In this document: positions 58,385 to 64,000 of the stretch, piece after piece | Numbering within the stretch: position 1 is the stretch's first letter | How the letters are laid out: every line of letters begins with the position of its first letter | NCBI GenBank assembly: GCA_963697915.1 | Contig: OY969103.1 | Coordinates: 1,984,001-2,048,000, forward strand | DNA from: VRUE01 sp963697915 | Lineage (GTDB): Bacteria; Actinomycetota; Thermoleophilia; Solirubrobacterales; 70-9 | Direction of reading: 5' to 3' | DNA length: 64,000 nucleotides | Position numbers and translations under genes: made by a program | Notes under the pieces: model-generated | Told to the model about the DNA's origin: nothing | Databases searched by the model: none | Seen by the model: only the letters and a program-made list of their open reading frames with translations

Positions 58385-58412
58385 ATATTAGATAATTCTT
58401 TTGTAAAAGCAA
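58385..58412 (-). promoter_or_regulatory. promoter of the lipoprotein/secreted-protein pair
   Basis: Minus strand TTGCTT, 16 nt, TAATAT. The best sigma-70-like promoter in the window by both hexamers, in an AT-rich patch unlike the surroundings. Confidence 0.65.
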
Positions 58413-58441
58413 GTGACTCGAACGCGATCAGCACTCGGCTT

Positions 58442-58466
58442 CCGGCGCGACAACCTGTCGCGCCGG
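58442..58466. repeat. perfect 11-bp inverted repeat upstream of cysM
   Basis: CCGGCGCGACA and TGTCGCGCCGG flank ACC. It lies between two divergent genes, 14 bp upstream of the sulfur promoter element, with no gene ending there. It could be an operator, or the stem of a terminator facing cysM. Confidence 0.6.
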
Positions 58467-58479
58467 TGGTTCTTCTCTA

Positions 58480-58498
58480 GCTATACTTTTTGAAGTAA
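58480..58498 (+). promoter_or_regulatory. sulfur-locus promoter element, copy 2
   Basis: Identical to 55795-55813 over 19 bp. It precedes cysM by 11 nt; GGGAG downstream is the ribosome binding site. The identity, in a position where nothing else is conserved, marks a common regulator. Confidence 0.7.
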
Positions 58499-58509
58499 CG
58501 GGAGACTCG

Positions 58510-59475
58510 ATGGCGCGCGACGAGCTACTCAACCGACCCTGTGGGGGCCGCTACGGCGACATCGTCGCGTCGATCGGCAACACGCCGCTGGTCGAGCTGC
58601 CGACGCTCTCGCCGAAGCCCGGAGTGCGGATCTACGCCAAGCTCGAGGGGCGCAACCCGACCGGCTCGGTCAAGGACCGCGTCGCCCGCTCGATGATCGA
58701 GGCGGCCGAGGCCGAGGGCGCGATCGGGCCCGGGCAGACGATCCTCGAGCCGACCTCCGGCAACACCGGCATCTCGCTGGCGATGATCTGCCGCCGCAAG
58801 GGCTACCCGCTGAAGGTCGTGATGCCGGACAACGTCACCTCCGAGCGCACCCAGCTGCTCGAGATGTACGGGGCGGAGATCGTCTACTCCGAGGGCGCCA
58901 AGGGCTCCAACGGGGCGGTCGAGGTGGCGCTGGAGATGAGCGAGGACCCGCGGTACTACATGCCCTACCAGTACGGCAACGAGGCCAACCCGCTCGCCCA
59001 CTACAACGGCACCGCGGTCGAGATCCTCGAAGAGCTCGACGAGGTGGCGGCCTTCGTCGGCGGGCTCGGCACCGGCGGCACCTTGATGGGCAACGGGCGA
59101 CGGCTGAAGGAGCACGACCCGGCGACGCTGCTGGTCGCCGCCGAGCCGATGCAGGGGGAGATGGTGCACGGCCTGCGCTCGCTCGACGACGGCTTCATCC
59201 CGCCGATCATCGACATCACCCTGCTCGACCGCAAGATCATGGTCTCCAACCGCGACGCGATCGTCTGGACGCGCAAGCTGCTCGACGAGGAGGGCGTCTT
59301 CGCCGGCGTCTCCTCCGGCGCGATCGCCCGCATCGCCGTCCGCATCGGCGAGGAGCTCGACGGCGGCAACGTCGTCTTCCTGATCCCCGACGACGGCTGG
59401 AAGTACCTCTCCTCCGGCGTCTACACGCGGCCGATCGACGAGATCGAGAACCTGGACTCCACCGTCTGGTGGTAG
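58510..59475 (+). CDS. cysM: cysteine synthase, CysM type (uses CysO thiocarboxylate by family)
   Basis: 321 residues. Fold type II PLP enzyme: IGNTPLVELPTLSPKPGVRIYAKLEGRNPTGSVKDR in pieces with PLP Lys55, TSGNTGISLA, and phosphate-binding GGLGTGGTLMG. MPDNVTSERTQLLEMYGAEIVYSEG is typical of the CysM/OPSS group. With CysO thiocarboxylate and phosphoserine it would make a CysO-cysteine adduct. First gene of cysM-JAMM-DUF2007. GGGAG is 6 nt before the ATG. The C-terminus (STVWW) is longer than some CysK proteins. Confidence 0.93.
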   Translation: MARDELLNRPCGGRYGDIVASIGNTPLVELPTLSPKPGVRIYAKLEGRNPTGSVKDRVARSMIEAAEAEGAIGPGQTILEPTSGNTGISLAMICRRKGYPLKVVMPDNVTSERTQLLEMYGAEIVYSEGAKGSNGAVEVALEMSEDPRYYMPYQYGNEANPLAHYNGTAVEILEELDEVAAFVGGLGTGGTLMGNGRRLKEHDPATLLVAAEPMQGEMVHGLRSLDDGFIPPIIDITLLDRKIMVSNRDAIVWTRKLLDEEGVFAGVSSGAIARIAVRIGEELDGGNVVFLIPDDGWKYLSSGVYTRPIDEIENLDSTVWW

Positions 59476-59492
59476 GCGAGCCCGGCCCCTCG

Positions 59493-59894
59493 ATGCGGAT
59501 CGCCCAGAGCCTGATCGACGAGATCGTCGCCCACGCGCGGGAGGACCTGCCGAACGAGTGCTGCGGGTTGATCGGTGGCGTCGACGGAGTGGCGAAGAGC
59601 GTCTACCGGACGCGCAACGAGTTCGCCAGCCCGTTCAGCTACCAGATCCACACCAGTGACCAGTTCCGGGTGACGCAGAAGGAGATCCCCGAGCGCGGCG
59701 AGGAGCTGCTGGCGATCTACCACTCGCACACCAAGAGCCCCGCCTACCCTTCGCAGACCGACGTCAACGCCGCGGCGGGCTGGCCCGAACCGGTCTACGT
59801 GATCGTCTCGCTCGCCGACCCCGAGGCGCCCGACGTCAAGGGCTACTGGCTGCGCGACATGAAGATCGCCGAGGCCGAGCTTGTCGTCGAGTAG
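59493..59894 (+). CDS. JAMM/MPN metalloprotease, Mec-like
   Basis: 133 residues from ATG 59493; GTG 59469 inside the cysM end is an alternative. JAMM zinc site: Glu22 in PNECCGL, His77 and His79 in YHSHTKSPAYPSQTD, with Ser87 and Asp90, matching H-x-H-x7-S-x2-D. In M. tuberculosis the homologue Mec cleaves cysteine from CysO. Here it might also trim the CysO tail. Overlap with the following gene is 14 nt. Conservation of EFASPFSYQIHTSDQFRV agrees with the family. Confidence 0.92.
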   Translation: MRIAQSLIDEIVAHAREDLPNECCGLIGGVDGVAKSVYRTRNEFASPFSYQIHTSDQFRVTQKEIPERGEELLAIYHSHTKSPAYPSQTDVNAAAGWPEPVYVIVSLADPEAPDVKGYWLRDMKIAEAELVVE

Positions 59895-60111
59895 CGGCAA
59901 GCTGGTCAAGGTTGCTTACGCCCAGCAGCAGCCCGAGGCGGAAATGATCCAAGGGCTGCTCTCCGAGCACGGCATCCCCAGCATGCTGCGCCGCGCCGCC
60001 GGCTTCGACGTCCCCGACTTCCTCGCTGCCGGCCCGCGCGAAGTCCTCGTCGCCGAGGAGCGCGCCGAAGAGGCCCGCGGGGTGCTCGAGGGCACCCCCG
60101 GCGCCGGCTAG
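59881..60111 (+). CDS. DUF2007-like small protein
   Basis: 76 residues from TTG, overlapping the JAMM gene end. The middle (VAYAQQQPEAEMIQGLLSEHGIPSMLRRAAGFDVPDFLAAGPREVLVAEERAEEA in pieces) matches the DUF2007 'putative signal transducing protein' pattern: a ferredoxin-like fold that often follows metabolic operons. The final TAG is part of a perfect 9-bp inverted repeat. Role unknown; third gene of the cysM operon. Confidence 0.72.
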   Translation: MSSSSGKLVKVAYAQQQPEAEMIQGLLSEHGIPSMLRRAAGFDVPDFLAAGPREVLVAEERAEEARGVLEGTPGAG

Positions 60112-60120
60112 GCCGGCGCC
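60100..60120. terminator. symmetrical hairpin over a shared stop codon
   Basis: GGCGCCGGC and GCCGGCGCC flank TAG, which lies in the CTAG shared by the convergent DUF2007 and CrtA-like genes. Both proteins end in a GCCGGC-TAG context. It is a likely bidirectional terminator. Confidence 0.6.
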
Positions 60121-60782
60121 AGCGGGTCGCCGCCGTCCCAGCTGCCGCGCGAGGCGTAGGGGCGGAAGCGGATGAAGGCGGATTCATGGTGGAAGGGCAG
60201 CTTGCGGTCGGCTCGGACCGCGGCCTGGTGCGCGCCCGTGCCGGTGGCGGCGTACTCACGCATCGCCGCGGCGCTGCGCCAGACCGAGAAGGTCGAGACC
60301 AGGCGGGGCGGGCGGGCGAGGGCGGTCGAGGCGAGCTGGGCCGGGTGGTGTGCCGCGGCGCGCTCCGCCCTGGCCGAGGCTTTGAGGAACGGGGGCAGGC
60401 GGAGCAGTCGCGGGCGGCCGAGCGTCAGCACCACCACCGGCTCGCCGTCGTCGACCGGCAGCTCGCGCTCCGGCAGGCCGGGCATCCGCGGCCAGGCGCC
60501 GAAGACGCGGAGCGGCTCGAGGCGCACCTGCCAGCCGCCGGAGAGGCGGGCGGCGAGTGGGTGCCCGGCGAGGAAGGAGTCGAACGCCTCGTCGTCCTCC
60601 CAGGCGGCAATCAGGCCGACCCGGCCAGGGCCGGGTCGCGGCAGGCGCTGGGCGCGAAGCGGCACGCTGAGCACCGACTCGGCGTAGGTCAGGCCGGGGA
60701 CGGTGGTGGGATCGAGCTTCTGGCGGAGCAGCCGCGGGGTGGCGGGCCAGCCGACGTCGGCGAGTTGGACGGAGACGACCAC
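60108..60782 (-). CDS. spheroidene monooxygenase (CrtA)-like protein
   Basis: 224 residues from GTG 60782. Order and wording match actinobacterial CrtA-like proteins: VVSVQLADVGWPATPRLL, PGLTYAESVLSVPL, PGPGRVGLIAAWEDDEAFDSFLAGHPLAARLSGGW in pieces, and the end FHHESAFIRFRPYASRGSW. In CrtA the haem-binding His is near the end, here possibly in FHHESAF. Carotenoid oxidation is not supported by the neighbourhood. TACGGT at 60792-60797 is 9 nt before the GTG. Divergent from the GNAT gene. Confidence 0.6.
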   Translation of the reverse strand: MVVSVQLADVGWPATPRLLRQKLDPTTVPGLTYAESVLSVPLRAQRLPRPGPGRVGLIAAWEDDEAFDSFLAGHPLAARLSGGWQVRLEPLRVFGAWPRMPGLPERELPVDDGEPVVVLTLGRPRLLRLPPFLKASARAERAAAHHPAQLASTALARPPRLVSTFSVWRSAAAMREYAATGTGAHQAAVRADRKLPFHHESAFIRFRPYASRGSWDGGDPLAPA

Positions 60783-60825
60783 AGCTCGCGAACCGTACCG
60801 CCGTCGGAGCTGATTTAGTCCGCCG

Positions 60826-61527
60826 GTGACCGACGACCTGCCCCTGGGAGAGCGCCTCGAGTGGACCCCGGCGCAGCCACCGCGACGCGAGCGGCTACTC
60901 GGCGAGCGCGTGCTGCTGCGGCCGCTCGACGCGGCGGCCGACGCCGGGCCGCTCTACGCCGCCTCGCACCCGCCGGACGGTGATGCGGCGATCTGGACCT
61001 ACCTCTTCGACGGCCCCTACGAGAGTCCGGAGGCGCTGGGGGAGATGTTGGCGCGGGCCGAGAGCTCCGACGACTACGCCTTCTTCACTTTGCTCAGGCT
61101 GCCCGACGAGCGGCCCCTGGGCCTCGCGTCTTACATGCGGTTCGAGCCCGCGCACGGCTCGATCGAGATCGGCAACATCTGGTTCGGCGTGTCGCTGCAG
61201 CGGACCACGGCTGCGACCGAGGCGATCTACCTTCTCGCCCGCAACGCCTTCGACGAGCTCGGCTACCGCCGGCTCGAGTGGAAGTGCAACGCGCTCAACG
61301 CCGCCTCGCGGCGGGCGGCGGAGCGCTTCGGCTTCAGCTTCGAGGGGGTCTTTCGCAATCACCTCGTGATCAAGGGCCGCAACCGCGACACCGCCTGGTA
61401 CTCGATCCTCGCCGAGGACTGGCCGCGGATCCGGGCCGGCTTCGAGGCCTGGCTGGCGCCGGAGAACTTCGATTCCGGGGGCGTCCAGCGACGGCCGCTC
61501 GGCGAGCTGATCGCCGCCGGCCGCTAG
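60826..61527 (+). CDS. GNAT family acetyltransferase, RimJ/RimL-like
   Basis: 233 residues from GTG. Core: ERVLLRPLDAAADAGPLYAASHP, LGLASYMRFEPAHGSIEIGNIWFGVSLQRTTAATEAIYLLARNAFDELGYRRLEWKCNALNAASRRAAERFGFSFEG in pieces, matching the acetyltransf_3 type with substitution patterns of RimJ/RimL. Substrate unknown. The start is preceded by TAGTCC only 4 nt away, weaker than other leaderless starts. Ends in a CTAG shared with the convergent gene. Confidence 0.87.
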   Translation: MTDDLPLGERLEWTPAQPPRRERLLGERVLLRPLDAAADAGPLYAASHPPDGDAAIWTYLFDGPYESPEALGEMLARAESSDDYAFFTLLRLPDERPLGLASYMRFEPAHGSIEIGNIWFGVSLQRTTAATEAIYLLARNAFDELGYRRLEWKCNALNAASRRAAERFGFSFEGVFRNHLVIKGRNRDTAWYSILAEDWPRIRAGFEAWLAPENFDSGGVQRRPLGELIAAGR

Positions 61528-62279
61528 GCCGGGCTGGGGCGGGCAATCGCGCGCAGGTAGTCGCGCCAGGCGGCCTCGATTTCGGCGGCGGGAGCGTCGA
61601 AGGCCGCCTCGAGCGTCGGCCGGGCGCCGCCGGGGAGGAGCTGCAGGGCGAGGCGCTCGCAGGCGTCGGGGCCGCGCTCGGTCTCCAGCAGGTCGAAGAT
61701 CGTGCCGCCGAGGATCACCGCGTCGCGGCGCGAGGGCGGGAAGGCGGGCCCGGAGCTCTCGCGCAGGCGGCGGATCACGGCGGGACGGTAGAGGCCGACC
61801 TGGCGGGCGAAGTACTGGGCGGCGCCCTCGACCAGCCAGGCCCAGCCGAGGTAGCGGGCAAAGCGGCGCGGCGTCCAGGAAGGGGGGAGGTCGGGGTTGT
61901 TGGCGGCGATCACCAGCTGCGCGTAGAGGCGCTCGGCGGTGCCGCGCAGCGCTTCGCGCGAGTCCTCGCCGCCGGCGCGGCGCTCCATGTGGGCGTCGTT
62001 GAGGACGTGCAGCTCGGTCGCCATCGCCCAGCCGGCGAGGTAACGCCGTCCGGCTGGGGCCGCCGACCAGCGCGCCGCCGGCAGGAAGGGGTGGGCCAGC
62101 GAGAGCAGCGCCGGGTTGGTGTGGACGACGACGGTGACGCCGCCGGGCACCGCGGCGAAGCGGTCCTCGAGGCGCAGCCGCAGTTCCTCCATGCGGTCGA
62201 GCGTGCGCTCGGCGAACGATGTGTCGCCGCTGTCGTGGCGGGCGGTGAAGCTAAGCGAATGAGTCTCGACCCAAGGCAT
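61524..62279 (-). CDS. metalloprotease-like (peptidase MA-type) protein with doubtful active site
   Basis: 251 residues. The segment YLGWAWLVEGAAQYFARQVG resembles the Glu-containing second half of peptidase-MA active sites (WFSEGLAEY), but an HExxH is not visible, so activity is doubtful. Other parts: RTLDRMEELRLRLEDRFAAVPGGVTVVVHTNP, AAFDAPAAEIEAAWRDYL. No signal peptide. TAGGCT at 62287-62292 is 7 nt before the ATG. A long inverted repeat lies directly upstream (62293-62393). Assignment is tentative. Confidence 0.6.
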   Translation of the reverse strand: MPWVETHSLSFTARHDSGDTSFAERTLDRMEELRLRLEDRFAAVPGGVTVVVHTNPALLSLAHPFLPAARWSAAPAGRRYLAGWAMATELHVLNDAHMERRAGGEDSREALRGTAERLYAQLVIAANNPDLPPSWTPRRFARYLGWAWLVEGAAQYFARQVGLYRPAVIRRLRESSGPAFPPSRRDAVILGGTIFDLLETERGPDACERLALQLLPGGARPTLEAAFDAPAAEIEAAWRDYLRAIARPSPA

Positions 62280-62292
62280 TTGCGCGAGCCTA

Positions 62293-62393
62293 CTAAGGCC
62301 AACTGACCAAGCAGATCAAGGACGCAGGGAGCGTGGCGTGCACTGCACGCGAGCGACCGAGGACGCCGATATGCGCCGGTTAGGTGGCCTTAG
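62293..62393. ncRNA. candidate structured RNA or attenuator between two minus-strand genes
   Basis: The ends pair: CTAAGGCCAACTGACC (62293-62308) with GGTTAGGTGGCCTTAG (62378-62393), 14 of 16 positions complementary. Inside is a perfect GCGTGC-ACT-GCACGC hairpin (62336-62350). The right arm reaches into the stop codon of the DUF1802 gene and the left arm abuts the promoter of the next gene. No known RNA family recognised. Confidence 0.4.
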
Positions 62394-63019
62394 ACGAGAA
62401 CCGGCTCTGAGGCCGTGCAGACCGAGTGGATCTCCGACCGGGCGCGGTCGAACTCCTCGTCGGCCATCACCGGGGTGCCCTCGAAGGGCAGGTCGCGATC
62501 GATCTCGACCCAGGAGCGGCAGCCGTGGTACTCCTCGCGGACCTTGACCGTGACCGGGCGGGGGATGCGGTGCACCCTGAGCAGCAGGATGTGCAGCGGG
62601 TGGCGCCGCTTCCAGTTGAGCCGCTTCTCGGCGTAGTCGGGGGTCCAGACGTAGAAGGGGGAGAGCTCGTCGACGATGCGCGGGTTGGTCACCGTCAGGT
62701 GGTCGGTGACCTCGGCCCAGCAGCGCAGGCGGACCCGCTCCGGCTGGGCGATCCCACCGTCCTGGATCAGCGCCGCGGGGGGCGGCTCCTCGTCGGGCCA
62801 GACACCCTCCTCGAGGGCGCGGCGCAGCTCCGGGTGGTGCGACTCGCGGACCAGGTTGTTGCGCTGATGGTCGAAGGTCGGGTAGAGGAAGAAGCGCTCG
62901 TGGTCGAGCTCGAAGTGCTTGTTGTCCTCGCGGATGCCGCCCTTGCGCAGGGTCAGCAGCTGCTCACCCTCGGCGAGGGCGCGCACGGTTACAGCCCATT
63001 CCTTTAGCGCGATCGGCAT
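62390..63019 (-). CDS. DUF1802 family protein
   Basis: 209 residues. The family start is clear: LKEWAVTVRALAEGEQLLTLRKGGIRE, then FFLYPTFDHQRNNLVRE, and a C-terminal RCWAEVTDHLTV region. DUF1802 proteins are of unknown function and typically cytoplasmic. It lies 144 bp downstream of the hydantoinase-B-like gene on the same strand. No ribosome binding site stands out. A second domain (FYVWTPDYAEKRLNWKRRHPLHILLLRVHRI in pieces) is conserved-looking. Confidence 0.8.
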   Translation of the reverse strand: MPIALKEWAVTVRALAEGEQLLTLRKGGIREDNKHFELDHERFFLYPTFDHQRNNLVRESHHPELRRALEEGVWPDEEPPPAALIQDGGIAQPERVRLRCWAEVTDHLTVTNPRIVDELSPFYVWTPDYAEKRLNWKRRHPLHILLLRVHRIPRPVTVKVREEYHGCRSWVEIDRDLPFEGTPVMADEEFDRARSEIHSVCTASEPVLV

Positions 63020-63069
63020 TTGAAGTCGTACCTTTGAGAAGGTCTCGGTGAATCTGACTGGGTGGTGCG

Positions 63070-63130
63070 CCTTGGACCCCTGTCCAGGCTGGAGCCCCGC
63101 CCAAGGCCGCGCATTCTAGACGAGCGCGGC
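63070..63130. terminator. hairpins between the hydantoinase-B gene and DUF1802
   Basis: GCCGCGC (63106-63112) pairs with GCGCGGC (63124-63130); GCCTTGG (63070-63076) pairs with CCAAGGC (63101-63107). The two share bases at 63106-63107, so they may be alternatives. They lie in the gap between the genes and may end the upstream message or regulate DUF1802. Confidence 0.4.
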
Positions 63131-63163
63131 CAAATCGCCAAATTCACGCTATTTGCGTAAATC

Positions 63164-64000
<837 letters not shown>

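Overview
The window is high-GC DNA, dense with genes on both strands. The gene families point to an actinobacterium, most likely class Thermoleophilia (Solirubrobacter/Conexibacter-like). That placement is inference from family content: SUF with SufU and Rrf2, the CysO-CysM-Mec type of cysteine synthesis, a MarP-like protease, WS/DGAT, and secreted beta-propeller proteins with Lys/Ala/Arg-rich tails. No rRNA, tRNA, CRISPR array, insertion sequence or prophage was recognised. Both ends cut genes: gltB at the left, a hydantoinase-B/oxoprolinase-type subunit at the right.

Layout. 0-11 kb: glutamate synthase, a zinc-ribbon/FHA protein, a MecA-type PBP, a CvpA-trypsin membrane protease, an HxlR regulator, exonuclease VII (xseA-xseB), VOC and GNAT proteins. 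11-18 kb: an AddAB/AdnAB-like helicase-nuclease pair. 18-25 kb: hypothetical genes, a HAD hydrolase, a secreted subtilase, a DUF59 protein, FxsA, WS/DGAT and ispH. 26-29 kb: a thioredoxin-fold protein without catalytic cysteines and a cupredoxin/membrane-protein cassette. 29-40 kb: the SUF Fe-S assembly genes in three separated minus-strand units (Rieske-sufB-sufD, sufU, rrf2-sufC-sufS), with VOC, MMPL, esterase and YdcF-like genes between them. 40-44.6 kb: an MFS exporter, a two-component pair split by an antisense AbiEi/DUF559 gene, and htpX. 44.6-55.8 kb: the most distinctive region, three large secreted proteins (619, 1204 and 1126 aa) followed by two TetR genes, with near-identical promoter sites ahead of the secreted operon and of each TetR. 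55.8-60.1 kb: a sulfur-carrier cysteine pathway (rhodanese-E1, CysO, CysM, JAMM peptidase) whose two halves share an identical 19-bp promoter element. 60-64 kb: a CrtA-like protein, a GNAT, a metalloprotease-like protein, DUF1802 and the partial hydantoinase-B gene.

Expression signals fall into two classes. About 28 genes have a TANNNT hexamer, usually TAGNNT, only 6-11 nt before the start codon and no Shine-Dalgarno sequence. This is what leaderless mRNAs look like, and I used it to choose several starts. The remainder have purine-rich ribosome binding sites or are translationally coupled. Four of the hexamers reuse the TAG stop codon of the preceding gene, several divergent pairs have interlocked promoters, and five convergent pairs share one CTAG as both stop codons.

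The best candidates for undescribed biology are the secreted-protein/TetR locus with its duplicated leader, the sulfur locus with a carrier protein extended past its Gly-Gly, and the pervasive leaderless architecture.
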